Source: Paenisporosarcina quisquiliarum
GTDB lineage: Bacteria; Bacillota; Bacilli; Bacillales_A; Planococcaceae
Reading direction: 5' to 3'
DNA: 64,000 nt
Assembly: GCF_027563315.1 (NCBI RefSeq)
Contig: NZ_JAMKBJ010000010.1
Coordinates: 1 to 64,000, forward strand
The position numbers and the translations under genes are program-made. The notes under the pieces were generated by a model. The model saw nothing but the letters and a program-made list of their open reading frames with translations, did no database searches and was not told the DNA's origin. Below are positions 44,608 to 54,589 of the stretch, in pieces; within the stretch, counting starts at the first letter, position 1; each line of letters opens with the position of its first letter.

Positions 44608-45316
44608 GAAACTATCTAAAAAATTCGGTAACAACGAAGTACTGCATGACATTTCCACTGAGATTGCTAAAGGCGAAGTGGTTTCCATCATCGGACCTTC
44701 AGGCTCTGGAAAATCAACGTTCCTACGTTGCATGAACATGTTGGAAACCCCAACATCCGGTAAGATTCTGATTGAAAACAAAGACTTAACCGATTCAAAA
44801 ACGCCGATTCATAAGGTACGCCAACAAATAGGCATGGTTTTTCAACACTTTCACTTATTTCCTCACCTAACGGTACTTGAGAATTTAACGTATGCACCAA
44901 TGAAGGCAAAAGGCATCAAAAAGCCAGTTGCTGAAGAAAAGGCACGACAACTACTGAAAAAAGTAGGCTTGTCTGAGAAAGAAAAAGCTTATCCAGGCAG
45001 CCTTTCTGGTGGTCAGAAGCAACGTGTCGCAATCGCCCGTGCGCTTGCCATGGAACCTGAACTTATGCTGTTCGATGAACCTACATCAGCTCTTGATCCC
45101 GAAATGGTGAAAGAAGTATTGGATGTCATGAAAGATCTTGCTAAGTCGGGGATGACGATGGTCGTAGTCACGCATGAAATGGGCTTTGCCCGCGAAGTCG
45201 CGGATCGCATCCTATTCCTTGATCATGGCGTATTACTTGAAGAAGGCCAACCTGCTGAATTTTTCACTCAGCCAAAAACGGTTAGAGCAAAAGAGTTTTT
45301 GGATAAGATTTTATAA
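44594..45316 (+). CDS. Polar amino-acid ABC transporter, ATP-binding protein
   Basis: This is the 240-residue ATPase of the importer. The key motifs are intact: Walker [11 protein letters not shown]-loop [16 protein letters not shown], signature SLSGGQKQR, Walker [13 protein letters not shown] and the switch histidine in [10 protein letters not shown]. The similarity is to HisP/GlnQ-type ATPases. The start is GTG within the permease gene, with AGGAGG upstream. The repeat array E begins about 18 bases after its stop. Confidence 0.96.
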   Translation: MIKVEKLSKKFGNNEVLHDISTEIAKGEVVSIIGPSGSGKSTFLRCMNMLETPTSGKILIENKDLTDSKTPIHKVRQQIGMVFQHFHLFPHLTVLENLTYAPMKAKGIKKPVAEEKARQLLKKVGLSEKEKAYPGSLSGGQKQRVAIARALAMEPELMLFDEPTSALDPEMVKEVLDVMKDLAKSGMTMVVVTHEMGFAREVADRILFLDHGVLLEEGQPAEFFTQPKTVRAKEFLDKIL

Positions 45317-45333
45317 TTTGAGAGTTTTAAATA

Positions 45334-45459
45334 CTGAATGGGCGGTAATTGCTTGCGACTGGACGAAAACGTGGATTGATTGGTCAAAAAGCGAACCTGA
45401 CTGGACAGTAAACCGTTCTGATTGGACGAAAACCAAAACTGAATGGACAAAAACTCATA
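45334..45459. repeat. 21-bp periodic intergenic array E (6 units)
   Basis: Six 21-base units begin at 45334, 45355, 45376, 45397, 45418 and 45439. The consensus core is CTGAYTGGACRAAAAC, with five or more bases that differ per unit. It lies between the convergent ABC ATPase and isocitrate lyase genes, immediately before a terminator. Confidence 0.92.
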
Positions 45460-45462
45460 TGT

Positions 45463-45496
45463 AAAACCAGTAGGTACACGCTCTACTGGTTTTTTT
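45463..45496. terminator. Bidirectional terminator
   Basis: AAAACCAGTAG / CTACTGGTTTT has T-run and A-run flanks and serves both convergent operons. Confidence 0.9.
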
Positions 45497-45503
45497 CGTG
45501 CAC

Positions 45504-46781
45504 TTATTCGAACTGTTCCGCTTCAGTGGAACCGCTTAAAGCAGTCGTTGATGATGTACCACCAGAAATGACAAGCGATACTTCGTCAAAGTAGCCTGTT
45601 CCTACCTCACGTTGATGACGGGTTGCCGTATAGCCGTTTTCTTCTGCAGCAAACTCGGCTTCCTGCAATTCAGAATACGCCGCCATCCCCCGCTCCTTGT
45701 ACCCTTTCGCAAGTTCGAACATGCCGTAGTTAAGCGCATGGAAGCCTGCAAGTGTGACAAATTGGAATTTGTACCCCATCTTTCCTAACTGTTGCTGGAA
45801 GCTTGCAATTGTTTCTTCATCCAATTTCTTTTTCCAGTTAAATGAAGGCGAACAGTTGTAAGCCAATAGTTTCCCGGGAAATTTCTCGTGTATCGCTTCA
45901 GCAAATTTTCTCGCTTCTTCCAAGTTTGGCTCGGAAGTTTCGCACCAAATTAAATCGGCATATGGCGCATAAGCAAGACCACGTGCAATCGCCTGATCGA
46001 TTCCATCATTTGTTCGGAAAAAACCTTCAGGGGTACGCTCCCCTGTAATGAATTGATGATCATACGGGTCCACGTCACTTGTAATTAAATTGGCTGCATT
46101 GGCATCCGTTCGTGCAATAATGACCGTCGGCACACCCATCACGTCAGCTGCTAAACGCGCAGCAATGAGGTTTCGTACGGCTGTTTGTGTCGGAAGTAAT
46201 ACTTTCCCGCCCAAGTGACCGCATTTCTTTTCAGAAGACAACTGGTCCTCCAAATGTACGCCACCAGCCCCGGCTTCAATCATTGATTTGGTCAACTCAA
46301 ATACATTCAGCGTTCCACCAAAACCCGCTTCCATATCCGCTACAATGGGGGCGTACCAATATGTATCGCCCTTTCCTTCCGCTTGCTGAATTTGATCAGC
46401 ACGTTGTAACGCTTGATTAATACGTTTCACTACTTGTGGTACGCTATTGCTCGGATACAAACTTTGATCGGGGTACATATGTCCTGACAAGTTGGCATCG
46501 GCAGCTACTTGCCAACCACTTAAATAAATGGCTTTCAAACCTGCCTTCACTTGTTGCATCGCCTGGTTCCCAGTAAGGGCACCAAGTGCGTTGACGTAGT
46601 CTTCCGTGTTGACAAGCTCCCATAAACGCTTCGCTCCTAAAGTCGCTAGTGTATGCTCGATGACGATAGAGCCTCTTAACTTCACGACATCTTCCGCGCT
46701 ATAAGGTCTAACCACACCTCTCCAACGACTTTCATTCCAACTCTCTGTTAGTAGGTCCGCTTGTTGTTTTCGATTTATCAA
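45504..46781 (-). CDS. aceA: Isocitrate lyase
   Basis: This is the first glyoxylate-shunt enzyme, cleaving isocitrate to glyoxylate and succinate. It is 425 residues long. The catalytic loop KKCGH is at residues 185-189, preceded by HLEDQ, and the Mg-binding stretch ADMEAGFGG precedes it. The initiator is TTG, with AAAGGAG eight bases upstream. It follows the malate synthase and small Cys-peptide genes on the same strand, consistent with one shunt operon. Confidence 0.97.
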   Translation of the reverse strand: MINRKQQADLLTESWNESRWRGVVRPYSAEDVVKLRGSIVIEHTLATLGAKRLWELVNTEDYVNALGALTGNQAMQQVKAGLKAIYLSGWQVAADANLSGHMYPDQSLYPSNSVPQVVKRINQALQRADQIQQAEGKGDTYWYAPIVADMEAGFGGTLNVFELTKSMIEAGAGGVHLEDQLSSEKKCGHLGGKVLLPTQTAVRNLIAARLAADVMGVPTVIIARTDANAANLITSDVDPYDHQFITGERTPEGFFRTNDGIDQAIARGLAYAPYADLIWCETSEPNLEEARKFAEAIHEKFPGKLLAYNCSPSFNWKKKLDEETIASFQQQLGKMGYKFQFVTLAGFHALNYGMFELAKGYKERGMAAYSELQEAEFAAEENGYTATRHQREVGTGYFDEVSLVISGGTSSTTALSGSTEAEQFE

Positions 46782-46840
46782 TTCACAATCTCCTTTTTGA
46801 TTTAATTAGAACAAACTTTTAAACAGCCTGACTGAATCAA

Positions 46841-46999
46841 TCAGTCCAAATCCGCGCAGCATTGAATAGACTCTTTGAAACTATCAAATTCCTGTCCGCA
46901 AGCAAGGCAAATATTCAAATGTTTTCTTTCCTTTTTGGATTGAAACATAACGGTCGGTGTGACTTCGTTTGTATTCATTTCCGGTTGATTTTCATACAT
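46841..46999 (-). CDS. Small Cys-rich peptide between malate synthase and isocitrate lyase
   Basis: This frame encodes 52 residues beginning MYENQPEMNTNEVTPTVMF. The second half holds four cysteines: CLAC, then CC twelve or more residues later, in NICLACGQEFDSFKESIQCC. The spacing suggests a one-metal zinc ribbon-like fold. A good GGAGGGATACCC precedes the ATG. The gene lies 48 bases after malate synthase and about 60 before isocitrate lyase, so it is probably in the same transcript. I do not recognise the family. A regulatory or chaperone role for the shunt would be speculation. Confidence 0.6.
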   Translation of the reverse strand: MYENQPEMNTNEVTPTVMFQSKKERKHLNICLACGQEFDSFKESIQCCADLD

Positions 47000-47047
47000 G
47001 GGTATCCCTCCATTTCATTTTTCTTTACACTGCCCCAGTTCCAACAG

Positions 47048-49219
47048 TCAGCTCTTTTTGGCAGCGTTTTGTATTTTGTACTGTAATCTTCTGCGATGTA
47101 AAATCGGCTCCGTATAGCCACTCGGCTGATCTTTCCCTTTTAAAATAAGTTCACAGGCTGCTTGAAAGGCAATCGATTCTTCAAAATTGGCGGACATGGG
47201 ATGATATAACGGGTCGTCGTCGTTTTGTTCATCTACAATTTTCGCCATACGCTTTAAAGTCTCCAAAACTTGTTCTTTTGTACAAATTCCATGGTGAAGC
47301 CAATTGGCCATATGCTGACTTGAAATACGCAGTGTCGCTCTGTCTTCCATCAACCCTACGTCATGAATGTCAGGCACTTTCGAACAGCCCACTCCATGTT
47401 CAACCCAACGAACCACATAGCCGAGCAACCCTTGTGCATTGTTATCTAGTTCCTGTTGGATTATTTGGGGTGACCAACCTTCATTAGTTAAAGGAAGAGT
47501 TAAAATGTCACCTGTTCGATCTTGAATCTTCTGTTCCAGCTCTTTTTGCACATTCGAAACATTTACTTGATGGTAATGAAGTGCATGCAAAGTTGCCGCC
47601 GTCGGTGAAGGTACCCAGGCAGTGCTTCCTCCCGCTTCCAAATGACCGATTTTCAGTTCCATCATTTCCTTCATGCGGTCCGGCATCGCCCACATGCCTT
47701 TCCCGATTTGCGCTACCCCTGGCAAACCGCATAGCAGCCCGTTATCAACATTTGACTTCTCATATGCCTGAAGCCAGCAAGAATGTTTCATATCATTTTT
47801 GCGAATGACTGGTCCAGCCAGCATCGATGTATGGATTTCATCTCCCGTTCGATCCAAAAAGCCCGTGTTGATAAAGACAATTCGGTTTTTTACTTGCCGA
47901 ATACAATTTTCAAGATTTATCGAGGTTCTTCTTTCTTCATCCATTACGCCAATCTTCAACGTATAACGTTTCAGCCCTAGCAAATCTTCCACACGATTGA
48001 AAAGTTCATTGGCAAAAGCCACTTCTGCCGAGCCATGCATTTTGGGCTTCACAATATAAACTGAACTTTGCTCCGAGTTTCGCAAACACCCTGGTGCTTT
48101 CAACAGATCATGTTTCGCCAGTAAGCTGGAGATAACCGTATCGATGATTCCTTCTGGCACTTCTTCATTTTTTTCATCAAGTATCATATTGGAGGTCATT
48201 AAGTGACCCACATTTCGCACAATTAATAGCGAACGTCCGCGTAACAGTCGTTCTTCCCCTGCAGTTGTCTTGTAAGTCCGGTCAGTATTCAACTCTCGCT
48301 GAATTTCCCGTGACCCCTTTTTAAACGTCGCCTTCAATGTTCCTTTCATCAATCCAAGCCAATTACGATATACCAGGACTTTGTCTTCCGCATCAACCGC
48401 TGCCACCGAATCCTCGAAATCGAGTATGGTCGATAAAGCTGATTCAATCATTAAATCTTTCACACCGGCTAAATCCACTTTGCCGATTGGGTGATGGCGA
48501 TCAATCTGAATCTCTACATGCAAGCCGTTGTTTTGGAGAAGAATGGACGACGGCATGGTGACATCCCCAGTAAAGCCTTTAAATTTTGATGGCTCCTTCA
48601 AAATTGACTGTTCGTTACCCATTTCCACAATCAGTTGATTCTGTTCAATTCGATAACCAGTCGATTGCAAATGTGAACCCTTTTCAAGCGGTACTATTTG
48701 ATCCAGGAACTTGCGGGCATACAAAATAACTTGTTGCCCCCTCAGCGGGTTATATGTGGTTCCTCTTTCTGCGCCATTCTGTTCATCAATGACATCCGTT
48801 CCGTAAAGCGCATCATATAGGCTACCCCACCGAGCATTCGCTGCATTAATTGCATAACGTGCATTATTGACCGGCACGACAAGCTGCGGTCCTGCGAGAT
48901 TTGCAATTTCGTCGTCTACATTTGCGGTCTCAATTTGAAAGGGCATCCCCTTCGGTTCCAAGTAACCGATTTCTTTTAAAAATGTTTCGTATTGAGTCCG
49001 ATTATCAGACCAATTGCGAGTGGTATGCCATTCATTAATTTTTGTCTGCATCTGTTCTCGAATAGTTAACAACTCGCGGTTTTTTGGAGCCAATTCATAA
49101 ACTAATTGACTCAAACCTTCCCAGAACCCATCGCTCAATACCTCACTGCCTGGCAATGCTTCATCTTCTATAAACCGATATAATTCATTTGAAATTTTTA
49201 AACGGTTACGCTTAATCAC
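47048..49219 (-). CDS. glcB: Malate synthase G
   Basis: This long form malate synthase of 723 residues condenses glyoxylate and acetyl-CoA to malate. The length marks it as the G type rather than the A type of about 530 residues. Family landmarks are [58 protein letters not shown] and [18 protein letters not shown]. The start is GTG, with GGGAGGC upstream. It leads the glyoxylate-shunt group with isocitrate lyase. Confidence 0.97.
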   Translation of the reverse strand: MIKRNRLKISNELYRFIEDEALPGSEVLSDGFWEGLSQLVYELAPKNRELLTIREQMQTKINEWHTTRNWSDNRTQYETFLKEIGYLEPKGMPFQIETANVDDEIANLAGPQLVVPVNNARYAINAANARWGSLYDALYGTDVIDEQNGAERGTTYNPLRGQQVILYARKFLDQIVPLEKGSHLQSTGYRIEQNQLIVEMGNEQSILKEPSKFKGFTGDVTMPSSILLQNNGLHVEIQIDRHHPIGKVDLAGVKDLMIESALSTILDFEDSVAAVDAEDKVLVYRNWLGLMKGTLKATFKKGSREIQRELNTDRTYKTTAGEERLLRGRSLLIVRNVGHLMTSNMILDEKNEEVPEGIIDTVISSLLAKHDLLKAPGCLRNSEQSSVYIVKPKMHGSAEVAFANELFNRVEDLLGLKRYTLKIGVMDEERRTSINLENCIRQVKNRIVFINTGFLDRTGDEIHTSMLAGPVIRKNDMKHSCWLQAYEKSNVDNGLLCGLPGVAQIGKGMWAMPDRMKEMMELKIGHLEAGGSTAWVPSPTAATLHALHYHQVNVSNVQKELEQKIQDRTGDILTLPLTNEGWSPQIIQQELDNNAQGLLGYVVRWVEHGVGCSKVPDIHDVGLMEDRATLRISSQHMANWLHHGICTKEQVLETLKRMAKIVDEQNDDDPLYHPMSANFEESIAFQAACELILKGKDQPSGYTEPILHRRRLQYKIQNAAKKS

Positions 49220-49396
49220 TCAATTGCCTCCCGTTGTTATAGTACAGTTATTTTTTTATATACTATTACATAACAATCTGTTTCGTGCAGTCACTTTCGT
49301 CATTTTTTTTACAAAAAACCAATCTTCTAAAAGAGAATAAAAAAATGATATAAGACCACTCTAAAGTTACAAATAAATAAGGAGGCTGTATAAATA

Positions 49397-49888
49397 ATGA
49401 AAAAAATATGGATGATCTTCTCAACCATCCTTTTATGTACTGCGTTAATGGGATGTGGCACAAAAGAAGATAAAGACACGTCTAGTAATAAACCGATTGA
49501 GGAAAATACAGATGAAACAGCAAATGACAAAGTGAATTTAGAACTTGCTGATAAAGCATCTGAAAAAATTGCGGAATTAGAAGAAGTGGAAAGTGCGACT
49601 GTCATTCTTACAGATAACAACGCCTATGTCGGAGTGGTATTGAACAAAAAAGCAGATGGAACAGAAATAAAAGAAGGTTCAGAGGAACTTGATGAACTAT
49701 ACGCAGAGATACGAAAAGAATTAAGTATGACAAACGCCAATGTTAAGAATGTTTATATTTCCATAAATCCTGAATTTGTAACCCGCATTCAGGACTATGG
49801 TAAAAAAATTGAGGAAGGGAAACCCGTTGAAGGCTTATTCGAAGAATTTAGCGAAACTGTTAAACGGATCTTTCCGGACGCAAAATAG
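49397..49888 (+). CDS. YhcN/YlaJ-type sporulation lipoprotein
   Basis: This is a 163-residue secreted lipoprotein. The signal peptide ends with the lipobox LMGC (C20). A charged linker follows, and the rest resembles the YhcN/YlaJ family: KASEKIAELEEVESATVILTDNNAYVGV, a small alpha/beta domain, and NPEFVTRIQDYGKKI near the C terminus. In B. subtilis YhcN is made in sporulating cells and found in spores. AAGGAGG precedes the ATG. It supports a spore-forming host. Confidence 0.88.
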   Translation: MKKIWMIFSTILLCTALMGCGTKEDKDTSSNKPIEENTDETANDKVNLELADKASEKIAELEEVESATVILTDNNAYVGVVLNKKADGTEIKEGSEELDELYAEIRKELSMTNANVKNVYISINPEFVTRIQDYGKKIEEGKPVEGLFEEFSETVKRIFPDAK

Positions 49889-49944
49889 TACCACTTTAAC
49901 AAATACGCCTTATTATTCCCTGAATGCGATATTTATTTCTTAGA

Positions 49945-49970
49945 AACCTGCCTATGTGGCAGGTTTTTTT
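49945..49970 (+). terminator. Terminator of the YhcN-like gene
   Basis: AACCTGCC / GGCAGGTT forms a hairpin followed by seven T. Confidence 0.9.
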
Positions 49971-49991
49971 ATGGTTTTTACATGGACACGA

Positions 49992-50096
49992 TTCTTGGTT
50001 GTAATTATCGACGTTCACGTAGTAATTATCGAGGTTGACGTAGGAAAATTTGGCGTTGACGTAGGAATAATTGACGTTCACGTTGTAATTAGCAAC
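49992..50096. repeat. 21-bp periodic intergenic array D (5 units)
   Basis: Five 21-base units begin at 49992, 50013, 50034, 50055 and 50076. Internal units read GTTSACGTAGGAAWW, the first is degenerate (TTCTTGGTTGTAATT) and the last has GTTCACGTTGTAATT. The core is that of array C2. The order of variants matches array D' at 61973-62056, which is inverted. Confidence 0.92.
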
Positions 50097-50248
50097 TTTT
50101 GGAATTGATTTAGTCATGAATTATATTCTGTGGCGGTTTTCGATGCATTTAACCTCCCAGTAGCCACCTTATTCAAAAACAAGAAATCAACCTATATCAA
50201 TCCTTCGAAACCACATAGATTATGTATAAAACTAAATGAGGTTTTGAC

Positions 50249-51535
50249 ATGACATACACGAAACACGTTATAACGATATTGGGCAGTGCAGGAGGAGTGG
50301 CACACGGAATACTTTCGATTTTAAATAACGCCATGCAGGATCAGCAGGATCCAATGAATCAAGCTATGAATGATTGCTGCATTCATTTGATTGATCATGT
50401 ACAGAAAGAAGCATCTGAATATGCTCTTTCTTATCCAAACTTAAAAGATAAATTTGTTATTCATGAATTCGATTTGAGAGACAATGAGCAATTTAAGGCT
50501 CACTTAAGAAACTCCCGGACTTCTGTTGTCATTGATCTTTCCTGGGCGGATACAGTTGAAATGATGCAGTGTTGTGATCAAATTGGTGTCAGCTATGTAA
50601 ATACAGCGTTGGAGAATACAATGATTGATGAAAACGAAGAGTTATATGAAGGATTTGGCTTGATTGAACGATTTAGACAGTTGGAAAAGGTGAAAAACAA
50701 ATTTCAAAATCACACAGCTATTATCGGATCTGGAATGAATCCCGGTGTCGTTCAGTGGATGGCTCTTGAACTTCTAAAGACAGACACACCAGATAATAAG
50801 CCGATCGGCTGTTATATTGTAGAGCACGATAATTCGTTTTTTAAAAATCCAAAACTAGCGAAAAAGAATGTAATCTACACCACATGGTCCCCTGAATGTT
50901 TCCTGGACGAGGCGATTCTTAGCTACCCCATGTTCATGAGACACCACAACCCCCTCTTCTTCTATGAAAAGGTCTATGATCTTGAATTCAAGGTAACCTT
51001 GGGAAATAAACAATTTCATGGTTGCTTAATGCCCCACGAGGAAGTCTATACCCTTTGTAAGCTTTTCGACATGGAAGGCGGATTTCTTTATAAGGTGAAC
51101 GATCATACGACGAACTTGATTCGTGAAAACATCGATGACTTGGATAAATTGTGGAATTATGAAATGAAGGTACTTAACCCTGAAGACGAAGCATTAATTG
51201 GCGAAGATCTCGTAGGAGTTCTGCTCGTTTATCCCAATAAAGAAAGGTACATGTATAACGTGTTGAGCAATGAAGCAATCTTTTCTAAATACAAAACAAA
51301 TGCAACATATTTCCAAGTAGCATGCGGAGTTTATGCCTCTCTTTGCGTACTGCTTTTGGATGCTGTCCCTAAAGGCGCGTACTATGTAGATGAACTGTTG
51401 TTAAACACCGAAAACAACTATGGAAAATATTTAACGCACTATATGACCGAATTCATTACAGGGGAGAACAAAAAAACAGACGGTCTATTGCATCAGCGCA
51501 TGCAAAACCGTCGTACTTCAAATGAGGATAATTAA
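50249..51535 (+). CDS. Homospermidine-synthase-like NAD-dependent protein
   Basis: This 428-residue protein has a Rossmann N terminus (VITILGSAGGVAHGIL) with a saccharopine-dehydrogenase-like fold. The segment IIGSGMNPGVVQWMALELL is close to that of bacterial homospermidine synthase, which uses NAD to couple aminobutyl transfer between polyamines. The remainder (CYIVEHDNSF, YTTWSPECFLDEA) also fits that group. Related Bacillales proteins have been loosely named S-adenosylmethionine-decarboxylase related or saccharopine dehydrogenase. No other polyamine gene is adjacent, so the reaction is inferred. AAATGAGG precedes the ATG. Confidence 0.7.
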   Translation: MTYTKHVITILGSAGGVAHGILSILNNAMQDQQDPMNQAMNDCCIHLIDHVQKEASEYALSYPNLKDKFVIHEFDLRDNEQFKAHLRNSRTSVVIDLSWADTVEMMQCCDQIGVSYVNTALENTMIDENEELYEGFGLIERFRQLEKVKNKFQNHTAIIGSGMNPGVVQWMALELLKTDTPDNKPIGCYIVEHDNSFFKNPKLAKKNVIYTTWSPECFLDEAILSYPMFMRHHNPLFFYEKVYDLEFKVTLGNKQFHGCLMPHEEVYTLCKLFDMEGGFLYKVNDHTTNLIRENIDDLDKLWNYEMKVLNPEDEALIGEDLVGVLLVYPNKERYMYNVLSNEAIFSKYKTNATYFQVACGVYASLCVLLLDAVPKGAYYVDELLLNTENNYGKYLTHYMTEFITGENKKTDGLLHQRMQNRRTSNEDN

Positions 51536-51677
51536 TTAATTTATTTATAAATGATTCATTGGCAATTTAGTTCTTTGTGATTTATAACAAGAGCCGAGCT
51601 TTCTTTCTCTGTGTTCCATATTTCATCAATAAATATTTATGTTATCTTTTATTCACTATCTGATTAATTAAAGCTTA

Positions 51678-51782
51678 TTAACCTACTCCAAAACCTGGAT
51701 CTGAGATGATAAATGCTATATACAATAAAGTAATGGTCATTATAGTTAATAAGGCTATCTTATACAGCTCATAGTTTTCCAT
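51678..51782 (-). CDS. Small membrane peptide (34 aa)
   Basis: This short frame encodes 34 residues starting MENYELYKIALLTIMTITLL. One hydrophobic helix fills most of it, and it ends in SDPGFGVG. A very good AGGGGGGAG lies seven bases before the ATG. Peptides of this size with a single helix are common partners of membrane enzymes or toxins of type I systems, but no antitoxin RNA is evident. The Gly-rich tail after Asp-Pro is distinctive. I do not recognise a family. It may be co-transcribed with nothing else. Confidence 0.5.
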   Translation of the reverse strand: MENYELYKIALLTIMTITLLYIAFIISDPGFGVG

Positions 51783-51869
51783 TTTAATTCTCCCCCCTCT
51801 TGTCAATAAAATACACAGTCATATTTCTCAAGAAGTCTTATCTATACGAACGCTGGAACTAAATAGGTT

Positions 51870-52526
51870 TTAGCTGTTTTGCAAAACAAACTTTTCTATA
51901 TCAACTATTACACTCTTCATTACATCAATACTTTCCACCTTAAAATCCTCGTATTCCAGACTATGATTTACGTTCGGTATCAGGCGAAAAATAACATGGG
52001 GATTGGTTATCACCACATCATATCGTTCATTAATGTAACAATCGTCTTGATCTCCAATGATACACAAACTTTTATGACTGATTGCAGCAAGAGCAGAAAA
52101 AACCTCATCTCGTTGAAGCAAAGGGGTTAACCAAATCGCTTTCGCCTCAATGAATTCAGCCCTATTTAACAATGAACTCATCGCTATCGTCCCTATAGAC
52201 TTACCCATTACGTAATAGTTTTCGTATTGAGCAGTCTTTAAAGTCTCATCAATAACCTTGTTGACATCAAAAATAATTGATTCAATTTTTTCTTTCACGG
52301 TAAATTCAGCATAAGCCTTATCCTTATACTGATAGTTAACCTGTAATACATCAAAGTCTCTCTGAATGAACAGCTCTTTCGCATAATGAAACAGAGGACT
52401 TTGCACGGTGTATCCGGTTCCAGGTAAAAACACAACTAAACTCTTTGAGTGACATTCATTTCTCAGATAAGTAAACGGGACATTCAATTTTTGATAACCT
52501 TTAACAACACCGGATTCTACTTTCAA
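51870..52526 (-). CDS. Alpha/beta hydrolase
   Basis: This 218-residue enzyme has the hydrolase fold. Visible are LVVFLPGTGYT (oxyanion loop after strand 3), the nucleophile elbow VMGKSIGTIAMS with Ser in G-K-S-I-G, a likely acid in CIIGDQDDCYI and the catalytic His in IPNVNHSLEYEDF. The substrate is unknown. A short 29-base gap separates it from the upstream 112-residue gene on the same strand, so both may form an operon. The start at AGGTGATG-like site is acceptable. Confidence 0.85.
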   Translation of the reverse strand: MKVESGVVKGYQKLNVPFTYLRNECHSKSLVVFLPGTGYTVQSPLFHYAKELFIQRDFDVLQVNYQYKDKAYAEFTVKEKIESIIFDVNKVIDETLKTAQYENYYVMGKSIGTIAMSSLLNRAEFIEAKAIWLTPLLQRDEVFSALAAISHKSLCIIGDQDDCYINERYDVVITNPHVIFRLIPNVNHSLEYEDFKVESIDVMKSVIVDIEKFVLQNS

Positions 52527-52555
52527 CCTACATCACCTTTTTAGTGAGTTTTTTC

Positions 52556-52894
52556 TTACTTTACTTTACGAAGCGTCAACAGATCAGTATGAGAAATGAC
52601 ATCAATTTGATGGTTACCTTTTATGTAATAAACCGAAGCGCCTTCTCGTTGTCCTTTTTCCCAACCATTTACTTTGAGTACCACTTCGTAAGCTACTGGT
52701 ATTCCGTGTTCTTCAGAGACATGGGGCCACTCGTACGTTTTCCCTTGTGTACTTTCTTCAACTAGCTCAGCATGCTTAGGTACTGGGAAGTTAAATAATT
52801 CTTTAGAGGAATGATAGGCAAATACAGTCGTCGAATAAAAACCAACTCCAATGAAAAGTACGATGGCTAGGACCCAACCAATAATCTTCATCAT
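52556..52894 (-). CDS. Secreted or membrane-anchored small protein (112 aa)
   Basis: The N-terminal 22 residues (MMKIIGWVLAIVLFIGVGFYS) are a hydrophobic anchor or uncleaved signal. The rest is a soluble domain of about 85 residues containing FNFPVPKHAEL, WPHVSEEHGIP and YYIKGNHQIDVISHTD. It has no cysteines and no recognised motif. GGGGGAGG precedes the ATG. It lies upstream of the alpha/beta hydrolase, possibly in one transcript. It may act at the cell surface. Confidence 0.7.
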   Translation of the reverse strand: MMKIIGWVLAIVLFIGVGFYSTTVFAYHSSKELFNFPVPKHAELVEESTQGKTYEWPHVSEEHGIPVAYEVVLKVNGWEKGQREGASVYYIKGNHQIDVISHTDLLTLRKVK

Positions 52895-53078
52895 AAAACC
52901 TCCCCCTTCCTCAACAAACCGAACTGAACGATTTGTAAATTATACCCAATATCATAACACGTAGTTTCGTAATGAGTTAGAATTATTTTACATTTTATCG
53001 AAATTGATGTTGGGAAATATTTGATTCACCCTTCACTTAAATCTTTATTATTTCCGCACCCCTACCCTCTTGACTCTT

Positions 53079-53126
53079 AAAAAGCCCCCACTCTCCAATA
53101 CAGAATTGGAAAAGTGGAGGCTTTTT
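53079..53126 (-). terminator. Terminator after the GNAT gene
   Basis: AAAAAGCCTCCACTT / AGTGGGGGCTTTTT with inner stem CCAAT/ATTGG lies downstream of the acetyltransferase. The rest of the 298-base gap holds nothing clear. Confidence 0.85.
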
Positions 53127-53192
53127 AAGTTAATTCGATTTATATTGATTCTTTTTTAGTCCCTGTGTTCCTAACCTGATTTACTCCATTGC

Positions 53193-53864
53193 TCACCGAA
53201 TATTTTTAAAAGGATTTTTCCATTCCATTAATAATGCATGATGATGCGAGTCTTTATCATCCAAATAATTTGGTACTATACAAACTGGCGTACGCCCGCA
53301 TCTGAGTAAAAAAGTAATAACTGGATCTTTAATTTCACCAGCTACCACCTTCTCCACATACGCCTCAGGTGATAGTTGAACTGCATGCTTGTGATACCCT
53401 GGCATGCGTCCTCCACCAAGCACACGATCAAGTTTATCGTAGACCACTCGCTCGTACATCGACTGCATCAACAATTTCCCAATATCCATTTTACGATATG
53501 TAGGCTTTACGGAAATATCAACGATGTACAATGTTTTCCCCATAGGGTTATGATTCGTGATATAACCGTGATCAGTCACCTCATCCCAAGTATGCAAGGG
53601 GGTTTCCGGATTGAAATCAACCAATAATCCGGTAATTGAACCCGCTATTTCACCATTTATCTCTACACATAATGCACCTTTTGGGTAGATCCCCACATGG
53701 TTCCTTAGCTGTTTTTCATTCCACCATAGCTCTGAAGGGAACGGCGGTGGAAAACTCTCTTTTTGAACGGCAATTAAGTCTTCAAAATCTTCCTCCCGAT
53801 AGTTTCTGACAACTGCTGGAATAGGAGTTGTTTCCTGAAATACATATACTTCTTTTCTATACAA
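53193..53864 (-). CDS. GNAT-family N-acetyltransferase
   Basis: This 223-residue protein has the acetyl-CoA-binding region LYIVDISVKPTYRKMDIGKLLMQSMYER, the usual V-x-P-x-x-R-x-x-x-x-G-x-x-L pattern (about residues 115-145). An N-terminal part with AVVRNYREEDFEDLIAVQ is also typical. The C-terminal extension (residues 160-223) is longer than in minimal members, and includes HHHALLMEW. The substrate is unknown. The start is TTG, with AGGTGAG close before it. Confidence 0.88.
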   Translation of the reverse strand: MYRKEVYVFQETTPIPAVVRNYREEDFEDLIAVQKESFPPPFPSELWWNEKQLRNHVGIYPKGALCVEINGEIAGSITGLLVDFNPETPLHTWDEVTDHGYITNHNPMGKTLYIVDISVKPTYRKMDIGKLLMQSMYERVVYDKLDRVLGGGRMPGYHKHAVQLSPEAYVEKVVAGEIKDPVITFLLRCGRTPVCIVPNYLDDKDSHHHALLMEWKNPFKNIR

Positions 53865-54178
53865 ATTCTCACCTACTTTCCAAAGTCATAATACAAATCT
53901 ACGTCAGTAAAAATTCAATCGAAAATATTGTGAAATCTCATTGAGGTAATTGTCCTTCTTCATCAAAATATGCAAAAATCTATTGCAAACTTAATTTCTT
54001 TCTTCATGAAAATAATCGCAGTTAAATGGCTGACAACCACCTTCTTCTTTGAAATCCCGAGTTTTTCTAAAATTTTTTACTTTGAGTACAATACATTTCG
54101 GTTTACGAATGTTATAATATTCAAACTATTATATATTTTAAGAAATTGATTATTTTTAGTAATTTACAGGAAAAGGGA
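53865..54178. other. AT-rich gap before the XRE regulator
   Basis: This is a 314-base intergenic stretch. A TATAAT hexamer at 54113-54118 is a likely -10 for the regulator gene, with no clear -35. No gene or hairpin of note is seen. Confidence 0.4.
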
Positions 54179-54547
54179 ATGAACTTATTGTCTAAAATGG
54201 GGACCAAACTAAAAGAATTAAGAACAAAAAAATGTATGACTTCTGAGGAGTTAGCAAAAAATCTTGATGTTGCCAAAAGTATTATCTGGAGTTATGAATT
54301 AAATAAGAAAGAGCCTAGTAATACACATTTAATTAAGATTGCCGATTTTTTTGATGTCTCAGTTGATTACTTACTGGATCGGGAACAGCAGAACAATACA
54401 GTCAATTTTCAATATCCACTCGATGACGTGATCGACAAATACACTTTCTTGGTTGACAATCGGCCGGTAGAAAAAGAAGAATTGCTAGACACAATTGCTT
54501 ATATAAAAGCCAAAAGAATCTTAACCTCTCAAGATCTAGTTAAATAG
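54179..54547 (+). CDS. XRE-family transcriptional regulator
   Basis: The 122-residue protein has an N-terminal Cro/C1-type helix-turn-helix (MGTKLKELRTKKCMTSEELAKN to IWSYELNKKEPSNTHLIKIADFF), then DVSVDYLLDRE, the end of the classical domain. A C-terminal helical part of about 50 residues may mediate dimerisation. I start at the ATG giving MNLLSKMG, with AGGA and AAGGGA close before it. It is 27-40 bases before an alpha/beta hydrolase gene on the same strand and may regulate it. Confidence 0.85.
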   Translation: MNLLSKMGTKLKELRTKKCMTSEELAKNLDVAKSIIWSYELNKKEPSNTHLIKIADFFDVSVDYLLDREQQNNTVNFQYPLDDVIDKYTFLVDNRPVEKEELLDTIAYIKAKRILTSQDLVK

Positions 54548-54589
54548 CTAAGGTAGTACGAATCGAGAAAACAAATGGAGGCCAAATAC

